A DNA stretch of 64,000 nucleotides from Apteryx mantelli. Taxonomy: Eukaryota; Chordata; Aves; Apterygiformes; Apterygidae. The position numbers and the translations under genes were made by a program. Below the pieces are notes generated by a model. The model was not told the origin of the DNA, ran no database searches, and saw only the letters and a list, made by a program, of their open reading frames with translations. The stretch covers positions 13,348,001 through 13,412,000 of the forward strand of contig NC_089994.1 of assembly GCF_036417845.1 (NCBI RefSeq), given 5' to 3'. Every line of letters begins with the position of its first letter. The first letter of the stretch is position 1. This document shows, one piece after another, positions 25,030 to 35,820 of this stretch.

Positions 25030-25560
25030 AGGATGTAGGGGGGGTAGGAGGGGGCCTGGTCGGCAAAATGCTGCTGCTCAGAAGTGAAGATGGCAGGAGA
25101 CTTTGGCTGGTCTGAGGTCGGGACGCCTCAGCCACGGCCGAGGCCGCGGAGGGTCTTGCCCGGTTCCCCTAGCGAGCGGGCTGTGCTGGGGTCTGGGCGA
25201 GCTTCGCAGCGCGTCGACACCCAAGCGGAGCCATGTCGCAGGCTGGCTGAGCCAATGCTGAGAGAAAGGGAGCTCCTCACAGCGAAACCCTACTCCGATC
25301 AGTTGAAAGGTTTTTTTGTATGTGTGCTTTCGGTTTTGCTCCGATAATACCAAATCTGGTGTAGGGAAAGGTCTGCGGTGGGCAGCGCCTAGAGCGTTCG
25401 CCGCCCGCGTGCGGTAACTCGCCTCAGAAAAGGGCGGGAAGCCGCCTCAGGCGGGGCGGGGCCGCGCGGGCCAGGGGGGGCGCAGGCGGCGGCGGCGGCG
25501 CGCCCGGCGGGACGAGTGGTCTGCGGCTCGGGGAGGCGCCGAGTTCGTGAGAACGAGCCC
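25030..25560 (+). promoter_or_regulatory. RIMBP2: CpG island, likely RIMBP2 promoter
   Basis: The only dense CpG cluster in the window, in two blocks (about 25,115-25,290 and 25,375-25,560) set in AT-rich DNA. It contains a CCAAT box at 25252-25256, a tandem GC box GGGGCGGGGC at 25453-25462 and five GGC units at 25485-25499. No TATA box is evident, so a dispersed CpG-type start is expected. A possible non-coding first exon could run from about 25,480 to 25546, where TTC|GTGAGA resembles a donor. The next downstream coding exon starts at 27738 and has an in-frame ATG at 27831. The island may also fire in the opposite direction. The compositional call is firm; the gene assignment and start site are inferred. 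Confidence 0.7.
25090..25347 (+). other. Open frame inside the CpG island (not called a gene)
   Basis: An ATG in strong Kozak context (AAGATGG) opens an 85-codon frame beginning MAGDFGWSEVGTPQPRPRPR and rich in Arg, Pro and Ser. Such composition is expected for any open frame in CpG-rich DNA, and an open frame also lies antisense over the same bases. It could be a first coding exon if the weak donor GAAAG|GTTTTT near 25308 is used, but the evidence is thin. Confidence 0.2.
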
Positions 25561-27737
25561 TGGCGGCAAGGATAACTACTTAAAATGTATTTATCCCAGA
25601 TATTATTCTGGTAAAACCTGGCTCTTCCGACTTTTGAAGTCCCTGAGGTCTTCTGTAAATAGTGCCGCCAGAGAGTGCCTCAGAGCTCCGGGGACTCCGG
25701 GTCTCAACGCAGCGTCTAAAGAGCCAGTTTTGGCATGGTCGGGACTAGTTTGTTCCCCCCCCCCCCCCGATTTTTAGCCAAATTGATGTGTTTTCACACA
25801 ACCCGTTCTGTTATTAAAAATAGTGCAGTTTCTGGTGAAAAATGGCTGGGCATGCTCTTAACGTGCTGGATTTGAAAAGTTCAGCTGCAATCGGTGTCTG
25901 GGCCTTTATCAAAATGTGGGTTTGAGAAGCATGGCGTTAAGTGTGTTTTTTCTAGCCCAAAGAGAAAAACAGGAAAAAACAGGCAAAACTTTCATAAGGA
26001 AAATAAGAAAACATACTGTATAGACGATGGGAATTACAAATCACAGAGTAAAAAACTGAGAATTTGGTTGTCTTCGAAAATTAGGTGTGAAACATAGGGA
26101 GAAAATTCAAGTTTCCCCAAAAGAACCAAAAGAATGTTTAACTCTGCTATAAGTAACAACTTACACAATTCTAATGTATAGTGGCAGTTTTCAGTAACAT
26201 TAATGTTCTTAGCTGAATATGACACAAGTTATGGCAGGTTGGTATTTCTGCACTAAGCTACACCAACTTGGTTTTAGATGCAGACTGTTGAAAAATTAGT
26301 AACTTGCTCAAATGATGCAGTGGTTGCAAGTGCCTAGACCAGGGTGGAACTGGTGTTCTCACAAGCATGTCATAAAAAGTAAGCTCTTTTGTCTCCTGAC
26401 TTAGAGCTTAATTGTAAGGTGGCAGAGCTTTAAATGTGACCTGCCTTTGTATGTTAATTGTTGGGTGCATAGAATTAACACAGAAGACACTATGTTTTTG
26501 AACAGGTTTGCGCAGCAGTAGTGGATTTTGAAAAAGGTGGCTAAATGCTACAAAAACAACAGGACTTGATCAGCTGATGGCGGTATCTAAAGAGCTTAAT
26601 TTATTGCATAGAATAATACTTTTTTGTGCATTTTTTCATATGTATAGACATCTAGATAATTATTTAATATACATTTTGGTTAAAATAGGGAAGAAATAGA
26701 TTCAATGCAAGAAACTTCCTGTTAAAATAATGCAGACTTTTAGGAATGCCTTTTGGGTTTAGCAAAATGGCTATGAATTCAGAAATAGAACTTTTGTGAA
26801 CATCTGGAAGACTGTTAGGCTATTACACTGAAGCCCTTAATATCTTCGTTTTAACAGTACAGCTAGATCCTCCTAATCAAAACTAAATTTATTATATGAC
26901 AGTGTTATCTTGCCCAATCAGCCTCTGACACTGGACTAGATTCTCGTATTGTTGCTGAAGTTGTGTAGTATCTTATTGTGCAAGATTTCCCAGTGGTACC
27001 AGTCAAGGAGTAAAGTAATCTGGGCATAAAGGAAGAAGAGCTGGGACATAAAGAGCAGCGAACAGCCTGGACTCAGAATGGAGCTACAATTTCTTTTACC
27101 GCTCACATGCAATCATTTAAAGTTTGACTGTATAACCCATGATTGTCAGTGAAGTGTTTGCAGTATGGCAAAACATGGCATTTGGAGTACAGCATTTCAG
27201 ATGTATCTGGGCCACAGCTTCAAACTGAGGTGCATGTGAGGGATGCAACAAGGATGCATCTTAATTCGTTATGGGATACAGCGGTACATGAACGGACAGA
27301 ACTAGTGGCTGAGCAGCAGCACTAGGTTGCCATCAAGTGGTATATTCATTGATATATGTGTAATCAGAGTGGTTATGGCTGACTGCCATGAGCTGAATGA
27401 AGAAAAAAAATACAAACTTTTCTGTTTTTCATCTCTCTGAGTTATCCCCATCTCCTTAGAGTTATCCCCTTTTACTAGTGATTTGATAAAGTAGGGTAAA
27501 TAAAGTGGGATTGATAAAGTCTTGTTCACTGACAGTATGAATGAAACATCTTAAGAAATTATTCAAATAATACACTTCTGGTATGACTTTGAGATACTTC
27601 TGGGAGTCCTGAATAATTATGAATATTAGCTATTGACTGTTCATCATAACTTAAGATGAAAGAATTTGAATTATACTGTTTTCCCCAGACACAGCTTCAG
27701 CAAAAATAACATGAAAAATGTATTTTCTGTTTATCAG
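25561..27737 (+). other. RIMBP2: Putative RIMBP2 first intron
   Basis: After the CpG island the sequence returns to AT-rich. It holds a C14 homopolymer at 25755-25768 and no recognised repeat or exon. It ends in the acceptor TTCTGTTTATCAG at 27725-27737. Confidence 0.55.
25755..25768. repeat. Poly(C) tract, 14 bases
   Basis: Uninterrupted C run close to the CpG island. A difficult stretch for sequencing, so the length may be uncertain. Confidence 0.85.
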
Positions 27738-27962
27738 GGCATCAGCCCTTCAACTTCATTGACATTGTCATCCACCACCACTGCTGTCATCACAAGAACA
27801 GTTACTAGAACACTTCCTCTAAAGGAGAAAATGCACTTAGTCTATGCGAAAGCACAGCATCTGCCAAATATCAACAAACAGTCTCAAAGTATAAAAGATC
27901 TGGAGATCCAACTGCTGCAAGTGGAGTGTGAAGAACTCAAAAATCGGCTAGGATGCTTAAGG
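27738..27962 (+). CDS. RIMBP2: RIMBP2 5' coding exon, start of N-terminal coiled coil (75 codons)
   Basis: Acceptor TTTATCAG, 225 bases open in phase 0, donor AGG|GTAGGT. The first third (from GISPSTSLTLSSTTTAV) is Ser/Thr-rich and looks disordered. From about residue 29 it turns into a charged heptad-like helix, including QSIKDLEIQLLQVECEELKN and ending RLGCLR. This part aligns by eye with the segment of TSPOAP1 and RIMBP3 where a short coiled coil with a conserved Cys (a 'LQREC-ELQARL'-like pattern) precedes the LQRQ helix. RIM-binding proteins link RIM and voltage-gated calcium channels at active zones; their N-terminal coils are outside the SH3 and FNIII parts. An in-frame ATG at 27831 could start translation for transcripts from the CpG island. 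The commonly listed shorter RIMBP2 protein starts downstream of this region. The family is supported by motif and synteny; the start is uncertain. Confidence 0.75.
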
Positions 27963-28716
27963 GTAGGTAAAAATCCACTTCTGCTATTAATATCCAACTG
28001 TGCTGGTGAACAGTTACATTGAAAATAGTCTTATTAATAGAGGTGTTAAAACCAAGTAGAAAAGATGTTTTTCTGCTAGTTTTTTGGTTCAGACAGCTTA
28101 TTGACATTAAATATTTTGTAAATTATCATAGGTAGAAGAGAGTTTGGGTCTGAATTCACACTACTTCTGGTTCAACCTTGAGTTCAGACTTTACTAAGGA
28201 TATATGCTTGTACTCGGCTTAGTGAGTGCTACTCACAGCTTTTAATTACTGTACTAACTTCTCAGCATTGTCTTGCACTAATCTTCCTATTGTGTTCTAC
28301 CAGCTGAACCTCACAGTCCTCTGTTGCAGTATGAGCACTAGCAACATACCATGTAAGAGGAACTTTTTACACTACTTTCAGAAAAGTGAAGAGTTGTTGA
28401 GTTGCGCATGTTGTTTTCTGCCTCAGCCTAACCTATTAGCTGCCTGACTTGACTAGTAACCAGAGGACTACTAAGCATGGAGGCTTCCGGCATAAGTAGT
28501 GTAGGATGTTGTGCTGCTGATGCCGTGAAGAAATACCTTGCTGCCTAGGTGGCAGAAGTTTATTAAATTAAGCACAGAAAGCCCCATGCATAAATACAGA
28601 TACTGTGCTATGGCAGATGTTGTAGTTTACCTAGAAATTCAGCTATGGCAAATTCTATGTTACTATCATTGTATATTTGAGAAAATAGAAACTAGAAAAA
28701 AACTCCTGTCATGCAG
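27963..28716 (+). other. RIMBP2: RIMBP2 intron
   Basis: A 754-base intron between two in-phase coding exons, donor GTAGGT and acceptor CTCCTGTCATGCAG. The sequence is unremarkable, with no repeats recognised. A second possible donor four bases downstream (GTAG|GTAAAA) would shift the phase and is less likely. Confidence 0.7.
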
Positions 28717-28851
28717 GAAGGGCTGATGGGGCAGAAGCCAAGTGATATGGAGGAGTTACTGAAACAATCTCAAAGAGAGCTGTTGTGGCTTCAGAGACAG
28801 CTGTCCTTTATTTCATCAGGAGGCCCTATGTGTGTTTTGGCAGCTAGCAAG
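28717..28851 (+). CDS. RIMBP2: RIMBP2 coding exon, LQRQ coiled-coil segment (45 codons)
   Basis: Acceptor CTGTCATGCAG, 135 open bases in phase 0, consensus donor AAG|GTGAGT. The peptide begins EGLMGQKPSDMEELLKQSQR, continues ELLWLQRQLS and ends CVLAASK. The run LLKQSQRELLWLQRQLS is the clearest family signature here. TSPOAP1 and RIMBP3 carry the same pattern (R/L-x-SQREVLRLQRQ) immediately after the coil that matches the preceding exon, so order and spacing agree too. The exon joins in frame to the one ending at 27962. Later exons, for the SH3 and FNIII domains, are not recognised in the window and probably lie beyond it. Confidence 0.82.
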
Positions 28852-31800
28852 GTGAGTTCATTATTTTTTTGATCTTGCTTCACTGTACAAAGTAGAATTA
28901 GAAAGGGGAGGGTTTATCCTCATTTTTGCTTGTTTTAGTGAAACTTCATGTACTGCCATTGTTACTTTTCATCCTAAGCGTAATGAGAGGAAGACTGGCT
29001 TTTCAGAATGTATTTTAAATAATTGTTGCCTGTAATTCATAGGGACTGGAAAGAACATGAGATTTTTTATGACCTGTGAAAATGTACGTAGTTTTACCAT
29101 TAAAGTGGCAGTTTGTAGAGCTCTGTTGTGTAAGAAAAGATGCCTTGTATTTTATCACTTTTACTAAAGAGAACTTTCCATCAGAAGATAGAATTGTTAT
29201 ATTGAGATTGCTATTCTGCGTGGATTTCTTGGCATGAGGTACAGGACTGTAATCCCCTTTTTCCTCTCAGCAACACCGTTACCAGACGTTCCTAGTTACA
29301 AGCAGCCTATCATCAGCATAGCTGCATCCAGCCCTAAACTGGCAATAAAATGACTGTGAAGCTTCTTCATATTTGATACTGCCATTTGGCCATATAAATG
29401 ACGGAAAAAATGGTAAACTATTTATGTTAACGGTGTCTTAATATCTTATAGCTCCTATAAAACATGAGCCATGGCATAACAAGTTGAATGTGTTAAGTTT
29501 TGAAGACTCAGGTTTCTAAACAGTTGCTTGTGACAACATGTTTTAAAATCTTCATAGGAGTATATCTGTGCTGACAGTTTTAAAAATTAGTTGCTGTTTT
29601 GTTTTTGCAGCATGACTTGTCTAAACTGATTCATTCAATTGTTCCAAATTTTTGAAAACAAGGTTCCCCAAAAGTTTATGATAATGTATATATTTATATA
29701 TATACCTATACACACACACACCCATATACAGATATACATGCTTTACATCCATCCATGAAAAGGAGTGAGAAGAGTTGATTTTTGTCTAGCGTAATGTAAT
29801 AATCATGCCATTTGATATCTTTGACAGTGATCTGACTTATCTTTATGCATCTGGTTTAGCAAATTTTTGCTTTGTTTATACATATGCACATAAAACAATA
29901 GATAACGTTTGGCTGGTCTCCAGTCTAGACATGATAGATTTCCGGAATGTGTCACCTGGAATCTTCTGGTACCACTTTGCATCATATTCTGCAGATCTGT
30001 ATTTGTTGCTGAAGCACAGTAGGGTAAGTGCTAATATACAGTCATAGTCAGAAGGAATGACTGCAGTTAAAGTTTGCACATAGCTCAACTGAGAGAAAAT
30101 CTTGCCAAAATTAGATTTTTTTTTTTTAACCAAAACCCAATTTGTGTCACAAACTGGTTATAAAAGTAAGACTGTACTTGTCTGATGATCAAAGCCATCA
30201 TCTAATCTGGGAATGTGTACCTGAGTAGGAACAGCTTTTCTCTAAAAGTACCAAAGTTGTGTTTTGTTGTTCCCAGTACTCTCATGAGTAATCTCAGGGA
30301 AGTCACTGAGGCTGAGTTATGCACAAATGATGAGTGGTCTTGGATACCTTATTTTTAGATATCACACTTTCCGTTGAAAAAAACTGTAGTCCTCCTAGAA
30401 TGTGTCAAGTCAGACCTTCAGAGAAGAAAGCGGTCAATATCTATAACTTTTTTCCTTTTTTTTTTTTCTGGCAATATCACAGAACAGAGGATCAGATTTG
30501 TAGCTGTTTAGTTGCTGTAGTGAGAGACAGATTTTTCAGATACAGCCAGTTACTTTGAAGATTGCATTGTGATATGCTGTGTTGTATTTTCATTCCCAAC
30601 CTCTGAAGATAAATGTTTTTCATCCAAGCAACACTGGCAGAACTCTGTGTTGCCAGAAGCTGTGGGAGTAAAGATCTTAGTAGGGTTCTCAAATTTATTG
30701 GTGCTTGGGAATGGGAATATACAGAAATATTAGATAATGCCATTTTGGAAGAATTGTTTGTCTGGTTAGTAAACATCATGGTTCAAGGTTTAAATTTATC
30801 ATGGACTGGAAATCCAGATAAAGATGAAATTTGAGAAAGAGATCACCCCAGGGATGCTTCTTTCATGGCTCTTAATACCTTCCAGTGAAGCATTTGGTGC
30901 TGACAGTTCCTGGCAATTAAGAGTACTCTCCATGTATTCAGCTTCATAAAGAAGTGTTAGACTTTGGGGTAAATGTGGCTGTTCTTGTAAATGCCAAACT
31001 CTTCTGAAAATTCTCCCTCTCTTCCTCACTTTGCCTGATTATAAAACTGTGAAAAGACAGATATTCGTAAAGGAACTGTAAATTAATGTTGTCTGTTTCA
31101 GTCACACGGATACTTCATTTCTGAGATAAAGGGGAGAGAATATTAAATGGAGAAATGTATTTCTGCAGATATTTTAACAGGTTTTAATAAAATAGTGTCT
31201 TGGGAGTGCTATATTTCCTTCCCCTCTTAAATATTGAAAGGAAAATATTGAAGTTTCAATCAGCATAACTTCATATGTTATCTAGATAATTTAACCATTG
31301 GTAGCCTTTAGAATTCAGTTATGTTATAGTAAATGCACTGCCAAAGTTGTCAGATTCGGTGTCAGATGCTCTCTGCTGTTTAAAAAAGAAAAAAAAATTA
31401 GATCAGCTTTTTAAAAAATATATTTATTTATTTAAAATCACTCCCTTTATCCCCTTCCAGTGTCTCCCTCTAGTTTCTGGGTAGATGCTGGTTGCATAGT
31501 TAGAAGTTTTTGTGTGGTTCTATTGGGTATAGTTTTCTTTAGAAGAGGAAGGGCCGAATGGTTAGGATGCTCCAGGTAATCTGTCTTAATACCCTTCTGC
31601 ATTTGAATTCCTAAGCCTTCCATTGGGCAGGCTTGTGAGTGAAAAAAAAATTGCAGCTCACATTTACAGTTCATTGGTTCGTGCCAGTAGGCCACAGATG
31701 ACCTACTGAGAAGATCCTGTGATAGCATTACTTGGAGGTAAAATAAAATCTCCCAACACCCGCCTCCCCCTCAGCCCCCCCTCCTTGAAACACACCCTTG

Positions 31801-31980
31801 CTGAGATCCCACTTGCTGCTTGTCAGCTCCTGTCCATGCTCCCTGCTGCTGTGTCTGGGTTAATACTATGTGAAAGAGAAACTGGCAAATAGGGAAAGCC
31901 ATCTTTGTGTGCGTATGTGTGTGCGAACACTGCTGTTTCATAGGCTCTGGCAGCTGCTGCATGGCCGATGATGCTTGCTC
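28852..31980 (+). other. RIMBP2: RIMBP2 intron segment
   Basis: AT-rich, no recognised exon. A TA/CA microsatellite-like tract lies at about 29,685-29,722. From about 31,740 GC content rises (C-rich 31,757-31,783), approaching the candidate first exon that ends at 32167. Confidence 0.55.
29685..29722. repeat. TA/CA microsatellite-like tract
   Basis: Mixed tatata, acacac and tatac units, imperfect. Confidence 0.75.
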
Positions 31981-31989
31981 TCTTTTCAC

Positions 31990-32167
31990 CCTGCCTCCCT
32001 GCAGACAACTAATGAATCATTTCTAGCTTGAATACAAGCAGTGCAAACACACCAATGCTGCTGCTGCCGCCACTGCCGCCTCTCTCAACAAGGTTGTAAT
32101 TTGACACAGTAGATTGCAGTCCTCTCGGCAATGATCTTGCTGAACATCGGAAGCACTTGATTTGAAG
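31990..32167 (+). other. RIMBP2: Candidate alternative RIMBP2 first exon (5' UTR)
   Basis: A GC-richer segment with CTGCTGCTGCCGCCACTGCC (about 32,056-32,075). It ends in GATTTGAAG|GTATGC, a usable donor after 32167. No long open frame runs through it. A short upstream frame starts at the ATG in GGCAATGATCTTG (about 32,131) and stops after eight codons. The upstream 250 bases contain CAGCTG-type E-boxes and no TATA box. This shape fits a non-coding first exon with its own promoter, which would start transcripts for a shorter RIMBP2 protein. The assignment is inference from composition, donor and position; the 5' edge is arbitrary. Confidence 0.4.
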
Positions 32168-34970
32168 GTATGCTGAGATTTCACCCCTTCTAAAAATAGC
32201 TGTGTCTGTTAAATGCTTTATGGGCCAAATGAGGGTGGGAGGGCTGAAGATTTATAGGTGTGTTTAGGGGGGAAATCCTCCTTTTAGTTAACAGTAATGC
32301 TGCAGTAACTCTTATCAGAGGCAGACAAACTTTATTATTCTGCTGTAATTTGATGATGCCCTTCACCGGATCTTTTTTTCTAGGTGCTGCTTAGAATAAT
32401 AAAATGTGTTAGTATTATGCATGAGCACTAGGTAGAGGGATTAAACTCTTGCTAGATTATTCCATCCTCCCTCCTATTGATGTTTAATCTGATGTCATTT
32501 TCCAGTCACTTTTATGGTTCCCTATAAAATACATTGTATATAGGCAGGTTTGATGCCATGTTTCTTTTCTGCATTTAGTGTCTGTGGGCAAAGTTAGTAA
32601 TATTGGCTGTCAACACTCCCCTTCCCCCACTGTCCCCCCCCACCTCCCCCCAGCCAAGAAGTGTGCATATTCACAGTATCTGTTTTCTTTGCAGATATAC
32701 ATTGTCATGTCATGGCAAAGTCATCAGTGTGACTACTCTCTCCTCAGAGATATTGTTAATGAAATTATCTGTGGTATTTCTCTGGCATCTAATGCTAAAT
32801 TGCACTAATAACGAGTAAATATCTCACCCTTTTTTGGTAGGAGGGAGAAATTTTCTGAGGCTGTACATATGGACAAACTATACATAGCAGTATTTGTGGG
32901 AAGTGTGTTATGCATTTGGATGTATAGAACAGTATAATAACATTTTATTATAGCATGTATATATAAATACTCATTAATTAGTTACCATGTACCAGAATGC
33001 TCTGTTCACTATTACAGGGGATACTGCAGGTTTTTTTTATTAACCTCTTTTCAAAATTGGCTATTGTATACAGTGTTGGGCAGAGAAGGTATGTTTTTTC
33101 CAAGAGTGATGTGATGGTCGGCATTACAGTTGTACATGGTCTTAGTAGAATTTTAACTGAGGTAAATACAAGTGCATATGAAGGCTTTGGGTTTTCTTTT
33201 TAAGCTACTGCTTTCTGTTATTTTAGTGATAAAACCAGGCTTTTATGTCCAGTGAAGATAGTGATGCAGAGTTTATATATAAAATAGCTCAACAGAATAA
33301 CTTATTAATGAGGCACGTCATTGCATCTAGTAATTACAGAGTCAGCTCCTTAATTAATTGGAAATATTTTGAAGAAATATCTAAAGTTGAAGCCATTGAT
33401 CTTAATATTAAGAACTGCACCAAGTGTGCAGAGACAAGGAGATACTACTGTGACTGCCATCAACAAAATACAAATAAGGACTATTACTTAGCAAGGTAGC
33501 ACAGCTGCCTTAAGAATACAGTATGAAATATTAAAACACGGACCAAGTGGTAGAATGGAAATTAAAACATCACCTGAAATTCAGTAAGATTAAAACAAAC
33601 AAAAAAAAAGCAGTATAAATGAACTGGTATGAAAGTTACTGTAGTCACTTTATATTTCACCTTTTTTGATCAGAAGGTATAGCGTTTTTATTAGAGGAGG
33701 GCTTGCAAGTCTACCTTGCTGACAAATGAGGAAGGCAGTTCAGATCAAATCTTGCAGATGTCAGCCAGGATTCACCAATGTAGACAGCCTATCGAATACA
33801 TTTGCATTATTTCTGGTACTTTAAAGGAGGGTGTTGGGTCTTTTTTAGGTGACTCTTGGTTATTTTTGTTAAAGAGATCTGGTGGTCCTGAATAATGCTT
33901 TTAGGTGGATGACGTCCTTTATAATAGCAAAAACCCTACTCCAGATGAAACTAGCAAAGTGGTCATGTTCCCTGCAGACTAGAGAGCAACCTGTCTTTTT
34001 CTTTGCTAGATATCTGAATTTGTTCCAGCCTGCTAACAAACAGTGTGGCTGTATTAGAGGCAGTGAACAGACATGCAGTATTATTTTACATACAGCTTAA
34101 TATATTTGGGTGTAATTGGAGCATCATTTTGAGAAAACAGATGTGTTGGATTTTCTAGAATTATAAACAAATTTCAGCTTTAAAATGACACATGGGTTTT
34201 AGAGATAGGAAAAGTGAGACATAACAAAATATGGGTCAGTGCAATACTACCATTTTCTGTATGAATATGAGTTGAATAGCTGATGCATGCTACTTCAGTT
34301 AACCGATAATTATAAATTCAGAAATCTTAAGCATCTCTATATGTGTGGTTGATCTCATGCTGATGCAAGCTAGGTATGTACTTCTGCATATATACAAAAT
34401 GCGTACCTCTTTGAATGTACACTCACTGAATTTTAGATATGTGGTGGATATGTACACTCGTAGTTTAGATATGCATATGATACTGAGTATGATATATAAG
34501 CTCAAAGGTGCACATTCTGATAATAGCCTATTATGGAAGTATGAGCTTTCCTGGATTGCCAGGACTAGAAATCAGATGCCTGTGCTCGTGGGATAACTGT
34601 TGTCCTTTGGTATAAGGGATTTTCATTGCTGTGTGTCAGAGGCCCCACAGTGTATCAAAATTAAATATCCAAAAATCACACTTAACTTCTATTCTGAGAT
34701 AAGGAACCAGTTCGTCATGCATCACACTGTCATGTCTGTTCTACATTTATGTTCTACATTTACTGTGAGAGTAAAGGCTATTTTTCATTTCATTGAAACT
34801 GTTAAAGGCCCTCTTCACTACAATGAAATATGTCACATTTACCTGAAATATTTGTTAGTGAAGATTTTTTTCCTGGAATGTATTTACATTTTAATATTTA
34901 GCAAAAGCTGCTGACTAAAGTGGAATTTTGTGTAAATCCTTTGTTTTGTTTCTCCTTTGCTTTTTGATAG
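32168..34970 (+). other. RIMBP2: RIMBP2 intron segment
   Basis: AT-rich. Contains an isolated 84-codon open frame at 33245-33499 (see findings) and no recognised repeat. Confidence 0.5.
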
Positions 34971-35021
34971 CATTATCTTGTCATGTCCAGCGAGCTCTCT
35001 GATCGAACGGCAAATATGTAG
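34971..35021 (+). other. Candidate short exon
   Basis: A long pyrimidine tract (TTTGTTTCTCCTTTGC then TTTTTGATAG) gives a strong acceptor. The 51 bases that follow keep three CpGs in AT-rich surroundings, and two overlapping donors (AT|GTAGGT and TAG|GTAACA) close it. In phase 0 it reads HYLVMSSELSDRTANM and then TAG if the second donor is used. The first donor would avoid the stop but leaves phase 2. It could be a microexon or an untranslated exon; a coding role is unproven. Confidence 0.3.
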
Positions 35022-35689
35022 GTAACATTTCTTCTCTATCATTTTTCAGAGCTTTTCCTGCATAGTACTAAGTAACTTAAATCTGTTTAAGATTTTCTGG
35101 AGAATGCCTGGTACCACTAATGATGATATCTTTTCTGATCGTTGATGTTCCAGGCTGACTGTCCACCACAGGCGCAAATTGCCATGAAGCATTGCTGACA
35201 TTAACAAAATGCATTTGGTGCTCATTTCTGTTAGGATTTAAAAATAATATATTGAGTTCATGGTTAAAAATAGAATCGGAATGTAGCCATGATGCTGGTA
35301 AAATTCAGCTTCTTCAAAGCAACGTGTCATGAAACCAATTGTTATCCACCAGTGAAAAGAAAGCTTCTCTCAGGCTCATTTGCACAGAGAACGTTCTTAG
35401 GAGATGGCAATGATAACATTCCCCGGGGGAATAATAGTTAAGAATCCTCTAGGGCAGCTGGTTGACACTGAAGTTTGAATGTGGTCAATGTGGGTTAACT
35501 CATCTTTCTTTTTTTTTTTTGCTAACTGAACCATCCTTTGTTAAATACTATGTTGGAGTTAGTTGTATTCATTCTGTATAGTATGATTCCAAAGGCACCT
35601 GTGATTGGCATTTTGGCAAGGAAACTGATAGGCTTGTGGCTCAACAGTTTGGCTGATAGGCTTGTGCTTGTAATGTGGGACTCGGTAAG
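35022..35689 (+). other. RIMBP2: RIMBP2 intron segment
   Basis: No genes or repeats recognised, apart from a short T-run near 35,510. Confidence 0.5.
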
Positions 35690-35820
35690 AAAATTGGAGT
35701 GTGACTTGCAGCTTTGCTGCAGATTCTGTGAATGGCCCTGGGCAAAGCACTTAGTATCTCTTGGGCTCTGTTCCCTTTCTGTAAAAGGGAATAATATGAA
35801 CCCTTTACACAACATTCTAC
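35690..35820 (+). mobile_element. MIR-type SINE remnant
   Basis: The series AATGGCCCTGGGCAAAGCAC, CTCTTGGGCTCTGTTCCC and TTTCTGTAAAAGGGAATAAT follows the MIR core and its 'tgtaaaatggggataat' block on the + strand. Diverged; edges approximate. Confidence 0.6.

Noticed and set aside
29999..30024. Possible small exon between TATTCTGCAG and AGG|GTAAGT
   Set aside because: The reading phase required after the exon ending at 28851 meets a stop within six codons.
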